A stretch of 64,000 nucleotides of DNA from Idiomarina rhizosphaerae (GCF_024159085.1 NZ_JAMZDE010000001.1:62001-126000), one strand, 5' to 3'; counted from the stretch's first letter, positions 1 to 8,919 are shown. Notes: a model not told the origin generated them from the sequence alone. Made by a program: numbers and translations.

Positions 1-206
1 TTTATGGCTTCCAGACTTTCCCAATATGAAACCGTAATGCCCAGCTCGTCTTTAACAGACTCTATGCCCAAGAACCCGGGCTGTTGTTCCGCCAACTCCA
101 CCATTCGGTCAGCCATTTCACCATAGCCATTATCGCCTTCCGTACGGTGGCTACTGAATATAACAGCGTAATAAGGCGGTTTCGGTGTGTTTGCAATTTC
201 GGACAT
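1..206 (-). CDS. Antibiotic biosynthesis monooxygenase-like protein (partial, C-terminus off the window)
   Basis: The first 68 codons of a minus-strand gene are visible; its 3' end lies beyond base 1. The start ATG (204-206) is preceded by a good GGAGGG ribosome binding site. The visible protein begins MSEIANTPKPPYYAVIFSS and contains GYGEMADRMVELAEQQPGF and a following SYWESLEAI. This is the pattern of the small dimeric ferredoxin-like ABM fold (YqjZ-type), in which 'YWxSxEAI' marks the third strand. Members are heme- or quinol-related monooxygenases or have no known substrate, so only the fold is assigned. It reads in the same direction as the DinB-like gene behind it. Confidence 0.6.
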   Translation of the reverse strand, partial: MSEIANTPKPPYYAVIFSSHRTEGDNGYGEMADRMVELAEQQPGFLGIESVKDELGITVSYWESLEAI

Positions 207-242
207 AGAACCCTCCGAGTATTTAGCGGGCAACAAAACTGA

Positions 243-776
243 TTACTCACTTGGAATGATAGCCAGCAAATCGGTGACGCCAACATCGACACCGGCTTGT
301 GAGAGTAACGTAGTGATTTGCCCTCGGTGGTGTGTCTGATGGTTAAAAACATGAACCAGTAAACTGAAGAGTACCTTCTTAAACTCAATGCCTTTGGTAT
401 TTTTGTAGGTGATTGTTTGTTGCAATTCGCTGTCCGTTACAACTTTTGATAAGGACAGAAATAGGCTATCGAGATGCTGCCTGTATTCAGCCAGATCTTT
501 TAGTTTGGGGTGGAGAATGGTATTCAATGCCTGCGGCATAGATAGCCGGGAAAGTGCGTCCAGTTCCTGGTGGTGGCTTAAGTCGATAGACATACGCTTT
601 AACCAAATGGTATCAGCAACTGCCAGATGATTCAGTGTGCCTATTATAGAACCAAAGAATGCTCCCCGGTCCTCGCTGAGTTCCTCGTCAGATAACTGAG
701 AGCATGCATCGTAGAGTTTGAGATTCATCCATTGGTTGTATTCGGCCATGAGACAAACATAACTGTTTTGTAGCAC
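243..776 (-). CDS. DinB-family (DUF664-like) protein
   Basis: A 177-residue protein. AEYNQWMNLKLYDACSQLSD near the N-terminus, GTLNHLAVADTIWLKRM at about residues 46-62 and HVFNHQTHHRGQITTLL at about 142-158 are the three histidine-bearing helices of the DinB/YfiT four-helix bundle. Those histidines normally bind a divalent metal, and members are putative metal-dependent thiol transferases or hydrolases. The start is a GTG with AAGGAG eight bases upstream, preferred over the internal ATG at codon 10. It is the DNA-damage-inducible family name only; no SOS box was seen upstream. Substrate unknown. Confidence 0.8.
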   Translation of the reverse strand: MLQNSYVCLMAEYNQWMNLKLYDACSQLSDEELSEDRGAFFGSIIGTLNHLAVADTIWLKRMSIDLSHHQELDALSRLSMPQALNTILHPKLKDLAEYRQHLDSLFLSLSKVVTDSELQQTITYKNTKGIEFKKVLFSLLVHVFNHQTHHRGQITTLLSQAGVDVGVTDLLAIIPSE

Positions 777-827
777 AGGAGTTTCTCCTTAGGTTTATTT
801 TCAGTAACCCAAACGAGCCCGCTTTTG

Positions 828-1454
828 CTAACTAACGAATTTAGACATCGCGCAGCTCTGCGGTTGCTCACTGCCTTCAAGACCCGCTTTAACTCCTGCT
901 CTATTTCGTTCTGGCAAGTTCTGGCTCGCTTTCAATTTACCCGTCAGCGTTTCAATTTCTATCTCTATACCAACAATAGCCTTAACTAAGCGGCCGGTGA
1001 AGTCCTCAGGAGCATCATCTACCTGCCAGGGCTCGTTCATTCCTGACTCATGCTGGTCTGTTAGTTTCGTTAAATGCTGCTTTAGCCAAGTTGCATCTTC
1101 AACAACCCTAGCTTTACCTGCCGCATGCACAGCCAGATAATTCCAGGTTGGTACAACTCGCCCTGTTTCTGCTTTAGAGGGATACCACGAGGGAGAAACA
1201 TAAGCGTCCGGCCCCTGAAAAACAGCTAACACGCGACCACCATTTTTAAGACGCTGCCATACCGAATTATTACGTGCCACGTGACACTGAAGCGTTCCAA
1301 GAGGTTCGCCTTCTTCACAACTTAAATGAAAAGGAAGGTGGTTTGCCTCAATGCCATCTTCATCGGCAATAATTAACACCCCAAAGCCATAATCGCGAAT
1401 ATACTGGTGCAACTTTGCGTTATCATCTTCATTGAAGTGCTTCGGTACGTACAT
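828..1454 (-). CDS. PaiB-like FMN-binding negative transcriptional regulator
   Basis: A 208-residue protein starting MYVPKHFNEDD, the characteristic opening of the PaiB family (flavin-reductase-like split barrel). Conserved segments visible include EANHLPFHL, ARNNSVWQRLKNGGRVLAVFQGPDAYVSPSWYP and VPTWNYLAVHAAGKARVVED. In Bacillus, PaiB acts together with the acetyltransferase PaiA and represses sporulation and protease genes. Here a GNAT gene lies about 850 bp upstream (2305-2730) but is separated by a toxin-antitoxin pair, so a PaiA/PaiB partnership is only a guess. Family assignment is firm; regulatory targets are unknown. Confidence 0.85.
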   Translation of the reverse strand: MYVPKHFNEDDNAKLHQYIRDYGFGVLIIADEDGIEANHLPFHLSCEEGEPLGTLQCHVARNNSVWQRLKNGGRVLAVFQGPDAYVSPSWYPSKAETGRVVPTWNYLAVHAAGKARVVEDATWLKQHLTKLTDQHESGMNEPWQVDDAPEDFTGRLVKAIVGIEIEIETLTGKLKASQNLPERNRAGVKAGLEGSEQPQSCAMSKFVS

Positions 1455-1474
1455 TCTTAGGGTTCCAAATTAGT

Positions 1475-1777
1475 TTAAGCAATAACTTCTAAACCTCTTT
1501 TTTCGGCAATAGAAAGCATTTTAAGTGCCGCTCCGCGTGGCTTACTGTCGCCCTGCTCCCACTTCTTAACCAGTTTATCGCTGACATTCAGATATTGTGC
1601 GAATACGGGCTGTGATAACTTATATTTCAGCCTAAGAGCTCTAACCTGCTCAGCGGAAAATTCATGGACAGTGGTCAAGCATAACGCATCAAACTTGCGC
1701 ATCGTTGTCTTATCTATCACACCCGAATTTTTCAGGCCCTTAGCCGTTTTATGAACAGACTTTAAAATATCACTCAT
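1475..1777 (-). CDS. HTH antitoxin, HigA/NadS type
   Basis: A 100-residue protein with a C-terminal Cro/C1-type helix-turn-helix at about residues 43-95. It has the LRLKYKLSQPVFAQYLNVS pattern followed by KLVKKWEQGDSKPRGAALKML, typical of the antitoxin partner of RelE/HigB toxins (NadS-like). The N-terminus is probably the toxin-neutralising part. The ATG overlaps the stop of the toxin gene by four bases (ATGA), so the two genes are translationally coupled in toxin-first order, the HigBA arrangement. Such antitoxins normally autorepress the operon through their DNA-binding domain. Function by family and context. Confidence 0.82.
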   Translation of the reverse strand: MSDILKSVHKTAKGLKNSGVIDKTTMRKFDALCLTTVHEFSAEQVRALRLKYKLSQPVFAQYLNVSDKLVKKWEQGDSKPRGAALKMLSIAEKRGLEVIA

Positions 1778-2142
1778 AAATCACCTACCTCAATAAGCTC
1801 GCCCTCTTTGACAAGCTTACCTAACCGCTTTTTATCAAAGCTGATAAACATTCTAGCTAGCTCTTTTAAAGCAACCTTCTCTTTAGAACTGATATTGGTC
1901 TTTTTATTTTTCGCAAACACATAGAGAAAAAAGTACTTGTTACCTATAACAGCACCAACAATTGTTCTATATCCGCCGCGTTTTCCTTTATTGCTATAGG
2001 CAATACGCTTTTTATAAACATTACCGCCTAAGTCTGCATCAATAAGGCCTTTACTCATTTCCTTGCAAGCATCAATCAAATCTTCATCAGACATCGCTTC
2101 TTTTTTCATTAAAGAAACAAATTCCTTTGTCTTATAAATCAA
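1774..2142 (-). CDS. Type II toxin of the RelE/HigB family
   Basis: About 122 residues. The opening IYKTKEFVSLMKKE, the central LIDADLGGNVYKKRIA, then GKRGGYRTIVG, FFLYVFAKNKKTNIS and LKELARMF follow the PF06296-type RelE/HigB toxin from end to end. These toxins are ribosome-dependent or ribosome-independent mRNA endonucleases with a barnase-like fold. No ATG occurs near the family's usual N-terminus. I prefer the TTG at 2142 because it has GGAG six bases upstream and gives the family-typical start; a TTG at 2154 would add four residues but has no ribosome binding site. It is coupled to the downstream HTH antitoxin. Confidence 0.82.
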   Translation of the reverse strand: MIYKTKEFVSLMKKEAMSDEDLIDACKEMSKGLIDADLGGNVYKKRIAYSNKGKRGGYRTIVGAVIGNKYFFLYVFAKNKKTNISSKEKVALKELARMFISFDKKRLGKLVKEGELIEVGDL

Positions 2143-2304
2143 AGTATACTCCAATAGGGTATGTTTTCAAGGCATGCAAATACTCTAAACTAAACATAGC
2201 GATCTAGACAGCATGGGGCGCGGAGTTTTCTGTCTGTGAAGAGAGTTTTTCTGTGTACGTAATGGCATTCTATTCTAAACAGGGGAAACGTGAGCTAAGT
2301 CGTA

Positions 2305-2730
2305 TTACCAACAAATAGAGCAAACCATATAGTAAAAGCGCTCATCTTCGCTACTCACGCTAAAACCGGTACGCTGATATAACCGAACCGCGGGGCTATT
2401 TTTAAATACTTTCAACCGGAGTGTATTGACCTTCTCTTCCCTCGCAAGCTTTTCTGCCTGCGCGAGTGCCTGAGAACCAATTCCCCGCCCCTGATACCGC
2501 TCATCCACCTGCAAGTCTTGCAGTTGACAACCATCATCATCGAAAGACAGTCTGATAACGCCTACGGGTTCGCCCTCAAATAGAATGTCGAAATTAACCA
2601 GCTCACGCGTCATTTTCTCGATTTGCACACTGTCCCACTCAACCGAATACTGTTCGTAGTATGAACGCATATTGGCAAGGGTCAGCTCTGCAGCGCTAGC
2701 TAAGTTCTTAGCAGGTCTGAAGGTAATCAT
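2305..2730 (-). CDS. GNAT-family N-acetyltransferase
   Basis: A 141-residue single-domain GNAT protein. The acetyl-CoA-binding motif A is visible as LQVDERYQGRGIGSQALAQA (about residues 75-94), followed by LRLKVFKNSPAVRLYQRTGF, the usual motif B with the Asn and Tyr of the C-terminal part. The start ATG has GGGGA upstream. It ends with a poorly conserved MVCSICW tail. The acetyl acceptor cannot be told from sequence. It lies 15 bases downstream of the lipoate ligase gene on the same strand and may be co-transcribed with it. Confidence 0.85.
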   Translation of the reverse strand: MITFRPAKNLASAAELTLANMRSYYEQYSVEWDSVQIEKMTRELVNFDILFEGEPVGVIRLSFDDDGCQLQDLQVDERYQGRGIGSQALAQAEKLAREEKVNTLRLKVFKNSPAVRLYQRTGFSVSSEDERFYYMVCSICW

Positions 2731-2745
2731 GATGATTCCCCATGT

Positions 2746-3795
2746 TTAAGTTACCTTGTATAACCATTCTTCCGTTAAATATTTTGTTTCTACCAGAGCC
2801 CTTGCCGCGGATAACTCTTTGGGTAAATAATCATCAACTTGGGTTTGATAAGCCTGAGAAAACTGATTCATAAACGCATCAATAATAGCGGTTCGGGTTA
2901 AGCCTGTCTGGCTACGCATAGGGTCAACTCGTTTATTTGCACTGGTAATGCCTTTATCCGAGAGCTTCTCACGCCCAGTACGTAATACCTGTAGCATTTT
3001 ATTGGCGTCGATATCATAGGCGAGAGTCGCATGATGCACGACAACACCATTGGCAAAGCGCTTTTGTGCAGCCCCGCCTATTTTACCTTGCGCAGAAGCT
3101 ATATCATTTAGTGGTTTATAGTAGGCTTTGATACCAACCTCAGCTAGTGCAGCCAGAACCCAGGCATCTAAAAACTCATAAGATTTTTCAATGCTCATGC
3201 CATCGACTAATGAGGTGGGTACCGTTAATGAATAAGTAATGCAATTACCGGGTTCCATGAACATAGCGCCACCACCTGTCGCCCGGCGCACAACTTGTAT
3301 ATTGGCCTCTTTCGCGGCGGCCATATCCACTTCATTTTTTTCTGACTGGAAAGAGCCAATCACCACCACAGAGTCGTCCCAGTCCCAAAATCTTAATGTT
3401 GGGCCTCGTAAACCTTTGGCAACTGAATCGGCTATCACTTCGTCTAAAGCGGCATGTTCTGCTGCGGGCAGTGTTACTGGTGGAATAAGAGTAAATTGAT
3501 GATCTAACCAACTGCTCGCCTTACCTAAGGCTCGTCGTATAGCTGTAGCAATAGCTTCGGCGGAAAAACCAAACATCATTACATCGTCATCGAGCGCTTC
3601 ATCAATTGCGGCAGCCAGCGTTTTATGGCTTGAGGTTTCGGGGAGTCCAGTTAAAGCCTCATTGATTATGTTTAGCGCAGAGTCAGGTTCTAAGAAAAAG
3701 TCGCCTGAAATACTGACCTCACTCAGACAGCCCTCTTCTAAATTAACATCAGCAACGACTAACTTACCGCCTGGTACTTTATATTCTCCGTGCAT
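2746..3795 (-). CDS. Lipoate-protein ligase with N-terminal accessory domain
   Basis: About 349 residues in two parts. The first ~85 residues, starting HGEYKVPGGKLVVADVNLEEG, look like the LplB/C-terminal accessory domain of lipoate-protein ligases. The remaining ~250 residues are the catalytic LplA domain, with LRFWDWDDSVVVIGSFQ, the lipoyl-AMP-binding signature RRATGGGAMF, and the KIGGAAQKR lysine segment. LplA activates lipoate with ATP and transfers it to the lipoyl domains of 2-oxoacid dehydrogenases and GcvH. In E. coli the accessory domain follows the catalytic one; here it precedes it. The start chosen has GGGGGA upstream; an ATG at 3816 would add seven residues but lacks a good ribosome binding site. 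Confidence 0.82.
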   Translation of the reverse strand: MHGEYKVPGGKLVVADVNLEEGCLSEVSISGDFFLEPDSALNIINEALTGLPETSSHKTLAAAIDEALDDDVMMFGFSAEAIATAIRRALGKASSWLDHQFTLIPPVTLPAAEHAALDEVIADSVAKGLRGPTLRFWDWDDSVVVIGSFQSEKNEVDMAAAKEANIQVVRRATGGGAMFMEPGNCITYSLTVPTSLVDGMSIEKSYEFLDAWVLAALAEVGIKAYYKPLNDIASAQGKIGGAAQKRFANGVVVHHATLAYDIDANKMLQVLRTGREKLSDKGITSANKRVDPMRSQTGLTRTAIIDAFMNQFSQAYQTQVDDYLPKELSAARALVETKYLTEEWLYKVT

Positions 3796-3872
3796 GACTT
3801 CCCCCAATTGGTTCATCTCAGAATACTAACCCGTCCAAACTCTAGCGGCACATAGCCACCTTTTAGGCGAGT

Positions 3873-4541
3873 TTATTTATGCTGGCCTGACCTTCTATAA
3901 TACACACGATACAAGACCGCGAGCGCCAGACAAATAACGGCTGGCACTAATAACGCCTGGAACTGTAATAACGTGAATAGATAGGCGCCGGATGCCCCGC
4001 CGGTAACAAAGCCTGCAATGATTAATCCAAACAATATCGCTTTTCTTTTATCGAAGGCTTTGCCGCGCATAACCGACCCAAACATAATGCCTAAGTCAGT
4101 AAAAATACCAGTGAGGTGCGTGGTCCGTACAATGGCACCGCTGTACGTCGTTGCCAGGGCATTCTGCATTCCGCAGGCTAATGATGCGGTGAAATGACCG
4201 TAAAATGATCCTTCAGACAGTAAGTAAAAAGAAGCAAATATCAACAGCGACTCAGCCGCAAGAGCAATGTCATAGCGACGCCTTAACTTTAGCTGTGTGC
4301 CATGCAATAAATAGCCAGACAGGCCAGCACCAAGAAAAAACGAGAATAACACACCGGCCAAATGCAGCATGTCATCGAAAGAGCCAGACAACATACTGGT
4401 ACCAAACAAGGTGGCGGTACCTGAAACATGAGAAACCGCCTGGTGCTCAAAACCAAGCAAGCCAATAGCGTTTATACAGCCGGCGACAAACGCCAGCACA
4501 AACGCTCCATACTCGATCCATTTAGGTAATTTAGATATCAA
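3873..4541 (-). CDS. YoaK family (DUF1275) membrane protein
   Basis: A 222-residue integral membrane protein with about six hydrophobic segments. The pattern FVAGCINAIGLLGFEHQAVSHVSGTATLFG near the N-terminus and LACGMQNALATTYSGAIVRTTHLTGIFTDLG near the middle is diagnostic for the YoaK/DUF1275 family of predicted transporters of unknown substrate. The coding start is a TTG (4539-4541) with a modest AGGTG upstream. It begins 16 bases after the end of the diguanylate cyclase gene on the same strand, so the two are probably in one transcript. Confidence 0.88.
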   Translation of the reverse strand: MISKLPKWIEYGAFVLAFVAGCINAIGLLGFEHQAVSHVSGTATLFGTSMLSGSFDDMLHLAGVLFSFFLGAGLSGYLLHGTQLKLRRRYDIALAAESLLIFASFYLLSEGSFYGHFTASLACGMQNALATTYSGAIVRTTHLTGIFTDLGIMFGSVMRGKAFDKRKAILFGLIIAGFVTGGASGAYLFTLLQFQALLVPAVICLALAVLYRVYYRRSGQHK

Positions 4542-4557
4542 TGCTGATTACACCTAT

Positions 4558-5760
4558 TTAAGAAGTCATTCCCTCACCACACATCACGACCCTGTTTCTG
4601 CCATCGCGCTTACCTTCGTACAACATATTATCTGCGCGAGTGATGATGGAGTCTAGGTTATCATCTTCGCCATGCGCAGCTGCAATGCCTATGGTAACGC
4701 TCAGTCGCAACTCACTTAACTCATCGGCTAATACCAGTGCTTCAACATTCTTCTTCAAACGCTCGGCTGCGGCTTGAGCGTCGCTGGGACCGGTATGCGG
4801 CAAGGCTACAACGAACTCTTCACCGCCAAAGCGTCCAATAACATCCGTGGGGCGTAGCGATTGAGCACAAACTTCAGCAATTTTAGTCAGAATGAAATCT
4901 CCGCGTGTATGGCCCCAGGTATCATTAATGCGCTTAAAATGATCTACGTCGATCATGAAGAGGCAAAATGGCGTATTTTCCACTTGAGCTCGTTCCAATA
5001 GCGCCTCAGACCGCTTCATAAAATGATTCCGGCTATCAACCCCAGTTAATCCGTCCTTTTCAGCCACCATTCTTAACTGGGCTTCCAGAGACTTTCTACG
5101 CTTTATTTCTTCGAGCAAATCGTTATTTTGTTCACGTTCGTGCTGAAGCAGCGCAAATTGCTTGCGCTGCAGAAATTCTATGCGCAACAAACCAAAATAG
5201 CCCACGATATTTGCCATAAACAATAATAAAGATAAGCGTACTGTGTCGGCTAACGAAACTTCCGCAAACAACTCAACAGAAGTTACGAAACCGATGCTTA
5301 AGTACAAGCTAGTTATAGCCGCCATCGCAAGCGGAGCCGGAATTAAAAAGTAGAAGCCCATTATTGTGACCACTACTGCGGTTATTTGTGTTAGAAGGCT
5401 GTCAGGGCGTAATGGGACAATTAGCATAATTCCTGTTGCCAAAATACACAACGGCAGAGCATGCAGCCAAACATTACGTGAATAGCCTCCCCAACGCCCA
5501 ACAGCAAAAGCCAGTGCTAGACAAGAAATCACCACGATTAGGCGCAGAGTAAGCAACAGATAGTATTCGCGAGTTAAACCCAGCAAGTTATAATCAGTAA
5601 TGCCAAACATAGCAAAAACCAACGACACCAAAAGCAATACAAGACGAGACTCGAAACGTACCCGCGTTTTAATGGCGTCGCGATACAGCGACTCTTGGTT
5701 GGAATTTAGAAACTGTCCCGTCAGCCAATGTATGGCATATTGTCTTTGTTGTTGTGACAA
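4558..5760 (-). CDS. Membrane-bound diguanylate cyclase (GGDEF)
   Basis: A 400-residue protein. Residues ~35-195 hold about six hydrophobic segments without a recognised sensor domain name, followed by a short coiled-coil stretch (residues ~200-225) and a GGDEF domain. The active-site motif is GGEEF at 312-316, and an RxxD inhibitory site (RPTD) sits exactly five residues before it. The enzyme should therefore make cyclic di-GMP and be feedback inhibited. The conserved DGLTGVDSRNHF and FCLFMIDVDHFKRINDTWGH segments are intact. The start is TTG with AGGA seven bases upstream. The signal sensed by the membrane part is unknown. Confidence 0.9.
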   Translation of the reverse strand: MSQQQRQYAIHWLTGQFLNSNQESLYRDAIKTRVRFESRLVLLLVSLVFAMFGITDYNLLGLTREYYLLLTLRLIVVISCLALAFAVGRWGGYSRNVWLHALPLCILATGIMLIVPLRPDSLLTQITAVVVTIMGFYFLIPAPLAMAAITSLYLSIGFVTSVELFAEVSLADTVRLSLLLFMANIVGYFGLLRIEFLQRKQFALLQHEREQNNDLLEEIKRRKSLEAQLRMVAEKDGLTGVDSRNHFMKRSEALLERAQVENTPFCLFMIDVDHFKRINDTWGHTRGDFILTKIAEVCAQSLRPTDVIGRFGGEEFVVALPHTGPSDAQAAAERLKKNVEALVLADELSELRLSVTIGIAAAHGEDDNLDSIITRADNMLYEGKRDGRNRVVMCGEGMTS

Positions 5761-5854
5761 CGTTTATTCCTGTCTAAACGATAATTTTTGTACATCCGGT
5801 ATCTTCTAATTCTGACCTTTTATTCATCGTTTTGCAGTACTTTTTTACGCTCTC

Positions 5855-7216
5855 CTACACCTCAAACCCAAAAAACAACTTCATGTACTGAAAGAACCCA
5901 GGGTTGGCGTAATCCAGCAAAGGTTCTCTGCTCACTTTTCTGCCGTGTAGGTAAATGTCCTCCACCTCAGTTGAAAGGCTTAAGTCTTCAAAAATGTGCT
6001 TGTCGTGCAAAGTAAAATGCGCGGGGCGCCCTTTTTCAATCCCCCAATCTACGCCAAGAAACTCGTAGGCCTTAAGAGTGGAGCCCAACACAATATCCCA
6101 CGGCGACATGCCCATTTGCTGCAAAAAGTAAATTTCTCGGTGAAAGCCTACACCTTGAAATACAGCGAAATTCCCGCCGTCTGAGCCCACCAGTATATTA
6201 ACTCCAGCGGCATCTAAACGCTTAATTGCATCGTTCCGGTTTTCGAGAGCGCCATCTGCCTTTAACCCTGCAACCCAGTCGAAATACAGTTTATTTTCTG
6301 CTGTTATCGGGTAGTCGCTCAACAGATCTTCCTCGACTAATGCGTCCGTCATTGGAACGGAAAGTACCGAGGCAGCGAGCTCAACGGAGCCTGAGTCGTG
6401 CAAATACAGCAGCTCGTTTATAACACTCACCGTAGGAATAATTACGGTTTCCTGTTTCACCAGTAACTCGGGAATATCATCGGGCATAGCGTGCCAGGGC
6501 AAGTGGGTAACAGCATCAGCGCCTAATTCTGACGCCGTACGAATATCATTCCAGGAACCGATATGCACCACCGACTTAATATTTAGACGCCTTGCTTCGT
6601 TCAAAAATGCCTTAAGCGTAGACTTATCAAGAGTAGGTTTACTGCCCGCGTTATCAAATACAATTTTCACAACATTGGGCTTTGAGTCGCTTAAGTCACG
6701 CAATTCCAAAACCGCCTCTTCTGGCGTTCTGATCAACCGAGTTTCACCAAAGTCACAGTGTCCGGTTGGGACGGTAAAGCAAGGCCCTGCGGCAAATACA
6801 TAGGCTTCGTTGCGCTCCTCTGTAAATTGCTGATCGCGATACTCAAAAATATCATTCTCATCGCTATATAAATCGAGCCAGCCATGCACGCCTGCGTACA
6901 ACATGGCGTTCGCGGTGCCGCGTATACCAATGTATTGATAGTCGCTACGGTCCAGCGATGAATTGCCCATGCTATGGGAGTGCATATCGATAAAGGCTGG
7001 CATTATCACTTGCCCTTTCCCGTCCCGCACATCGGAATGCGACAAGGACACTGAGCTATCCACAATTTGTTTGAATTTACCGTCCGCAACTTCAATGTTA
7101 ACGGGCGTTAATTCGCGTGTCTGAAAGTCTGGCAACAACACATTGTTTATCACAAAGTCACTTGCCGAAGCCTGCGTGGTTATAAACAACGCGGCGAATA
7201 ACCATAATCTTTTCAT
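5855..7216 (-). CDS. Secreted amidohydrolase-family protein
   Basis: A 453-residue protein with a signal peptide (MKRLWLFAALFITTQASA). The metal-binding HSHS of the amidohydrolase TIM barrel appears in PAFIDMHSHSMG, with further ligand-type motifs in VVHIGSWND and DAVTHLPWHAM, and the conserved aspartate in LVGSDGG. The family includes imidazolonepropionases, prolidases and N-acyl amino acid hydrolases, and the substrate cannot be inferred. It begins 12 bases after the LytTR response regulator gene, with GGAG before the ATG, and so is probably the last gene of that operon. A periplasmic or exported hydrolase beside a two-component system suggests the system responds to, or controls use of, its substrate (inference). 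Confidence 0.82.
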   Translation of the reverse strand: MKRLWLFAALFITTQASASDFVINNVLLPDFQTRELTPVNIEVADGKFKQIVDSSVSLSHSDVRDGKGQVIMPAFIDMHSHSMGNSSLDRSDYQYIGIRGTANAMLYAGVHGWLDLYSDENDIFEYRDQQFTEERNEAYVFAAGPCFTVPTGHCDFGETRLIRTPEEAVLELRDLSDSKPNVVKIVFDNAGSKPTLDKSTLKAFLNEARRLNIKSVVHIGSWNDIRTASELGADAVTHLPWHAMPDDIPELLVKQETVIIPTVSVINELLYLHDSGSVELAASVLSVPMTDALVEEDLLSDYPITAENKLYFDWVAGLKADGALENRNDAIKRLDAAGVNILVGSDGGNFAVFQGVGFHREIYFLQQMGMSPWDIVLGSTLKAYEFLGVDWGIEKGRPAHFTLHDKHIFEDLSLSTEVEDIYLHGRKVSREPLLDYANPGFFQYMKLFFGFEV

Positions 7217-7228
7217 GTTGCTCTCCGG

Positions 7229-7951
7229 TTATAGGTTGAGATATTTTCTTAGCACTGCGGCGCCACGTCTGCTGGTCGTAATGGTGTCGTTTACACCCTC
7301 GAAACGAAGTAAAAGTGCACCGTTTTGCCACTTTTCTATTTGATGAATATGTTGGGTATTTACGATGCTGTTGCGGTGCACCCGCAAAAAGGAATCAGGC
7401 AACTGGTTCAACAGGGATTCCAGACTGTCATCCAAATGATGTTCGCGCTCAAGGCATTGCGCTACCACCAGTCCCTGTGAGGCTTTCACAAATCGAATAT
7501 CGTATGATTGCAGTATGCGTATTTTATCGCCGACTTTAGCGGTGAATTGCACTGTGGCGGGTTCTGCAACCTGGGGCTGCGCTAATACCACGCGCTCTAA
7601 AGCATGACGCAATCGCGGCAAATCAAAGGGTTTCAGTAGATAATCTAACGCCTGTTTCTCGAATGCTTTCACTGCATATTGGCTATAAGCCGTGGTAAAT
7701 ATCACATGGCACGGGTGCTTTATTGCTTCCAGAACATCAAAGCCTGACAACTCACCCAGCTCAATGTCTAACAGAACCAAATCTGGCTTGAATGAGTCAA
7801 TGTCGAGTATTGCCTGAGGGGCATCAGCGCATTCAGCAACAACCTCGACGCCTTCCACTTGCGCAAGCTGTGCGCCTAACTTCGAGCGCGCTGGCGCTTC
7901 GTCTTCGACAATAATTACGCGCAGGCGTGAATGGGTAAGGTGATTTCGCAC
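7229..7951 (-). CDS. LytTR-family response regulator
   Basis: A 240-residue LytT/AlgR-type regulator. The receiver domain is complete, with the acidic pair at E16-D17, the phosphoacceptor D62 in LVLLDIELG, threonines at 86-87 and the lysine at 107 in YLLKPFD. The C-terminal LytTR DNA-binding domain spans about residues 140-238 (LRVHRNSIVNTQHI). It starts with GTG preceded by a strong AGGAGG. The start lies 37 bases inside the end of the histidine kinase gene, so the pair is translationally coupled. LytTR proteins bind imperfect direct repeats, but none was confidently located here. Confidence 0.92.
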   Translation of the reverse strand: MRNHLTHSRLRVIIVEDEAPARSKLGAQLAQVEGVEVVAECADAPQAILDIDSFKPDLVLLDIELGELSGFDVLEAIKHPCHVIFTTAYSQYAVKAFEKQALDYLLKPFDLPRLRHALERVVLAQPQVAEPATVQFTAKVGDKIRILQSYDIRFVKASQGLVVAQCLEREHHLDDSLESLLNQLPDSFLRVHRNSIVNTQHIHQIEKWQNGALLLRFEGVNDTITTSRRGAAVLRKYLNL

Positions 7952-8919
7952 ACAGCACCTCCTTGCTCTGACGTCTCGTTATAAAGCGACAGCTCACCAC
8001 CTGCAATATCAACACGTTGTTTTACAATATTGAGCCCCTGTCCCGCTCTCGATTGCTCATTCAACGAGGGCTCTGCAAAACCTTTACCGTTGTCTTTTAC
8101 CTTGAATACCAACTTGCCCTGCCCCGCTTGCACGCTAATGAGCAACTCAATAGGTCGGCGCTTCACGTGCTTCATAACGTTTTCAATCAGCGGTTGCAGT
8201 AACAGCGGCGGCACCTTCAATTGCCGCGTATCGACCGAAGGCGCAACTTGCCAGCTAATGTTCAAGTTGTCGGTGAACCTCGCTTTCTCAACCGTTAAAT
8301 AGGTTTCACAAACAGCAAGCTCCTGCTCCAGTGGCACCCACTTATTTTGCTGATCAACCGAGTAACGCAGCATGTCGGAGAGTTTATGCAACACATTATC
8401 GGCTTTGTCAGGTGATGAGTGGATAAGCGCGGAAATGGTGTTCAACGAGTTGAACAGAAAATGTGGATTTAAACGGCTGGTCAAATCAGCCAGCTGGGCT
8501 TCTTTACGCAACCGTTGCTCCTGAACAAAGCGCTGGTATAAAAGGTACATGTGCGTCATCGAGAAGATGAAGACACCCCACAGAAATGCCGATAACCCCT
8601 GCTCCTTTATCGGAAACTGGTACTGCGGAAACGCCAGCGAATGCAGCCTGCTTACAATGTTGGCGCCAGCAAACATCATCAGAACGTACAACACGCCCTG
8701 CGCCACCACGTGTAAGCGGGCAACATGCTTGTTCTGTTGAGCCCAGTAGAACAGCCAAAACGGACCGAGGTAAAAGAAGGCCAGCCAAATTGGCAGGCTT
8801 ATCGCAATAACGTGTAAGTTTTCACTATCAAACTCTAACCACTCTAGCCCTGCAGGTATTAAGTAGAGAATAATCAGCAGTGCCGATATCGACAGTTTTT
8901 CTTTTTTATTGAAAGTCAT
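7915..8919 (-). CDS. LytS-type sensor histidine kinase
   Basis: A 334-residue kinase. About four hydrophobic segments occupy residues 10-125, followed by the His_kinase (LytS/YehU) domain. The phosphorylated histidine is H153 in LNPHFLFNSLNTISAL. The ATP-binding part shows LLQPLIENVMKHV, VKDNGKGF and GQGLNIVKQRV. There is no extracellular sensor domain, so the membrane segments probably sense the signal. The gene overlaps its response regulator by 37 bases and precedes a secreted amidohydrolase gene. Confidence 0.92.
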   Translation of the reverse strand: MTFNKKEKLSISALLIILYLIPAGLEWLEFDSENLHVIAISLPIWLAFFYLGPFWLFYWAQQNKHVARLHVVAQGVLYVLMMFAGANIVSRLHSLAFPQYQFPIKEQGLSAFLWGVFIFSMTHMYLLYQRFVQEQRLRKEAQLADLTSRLNPHFLFNSLNTISALIHSSPDKADNVLHKLSDMLRYSVDQQNKWVPLEQELAVCETYLTVEKARFTDNLNISWQVAPSVDTRQLKVPPLLLQPLIENVMKHVKRRPIELLISVQAGQGKLVFKVKDNGKGFAEPSLNEQSRAGQGLNIVKQRVDIAGGELSLYNETSEQGGAVCEITLPIHACA

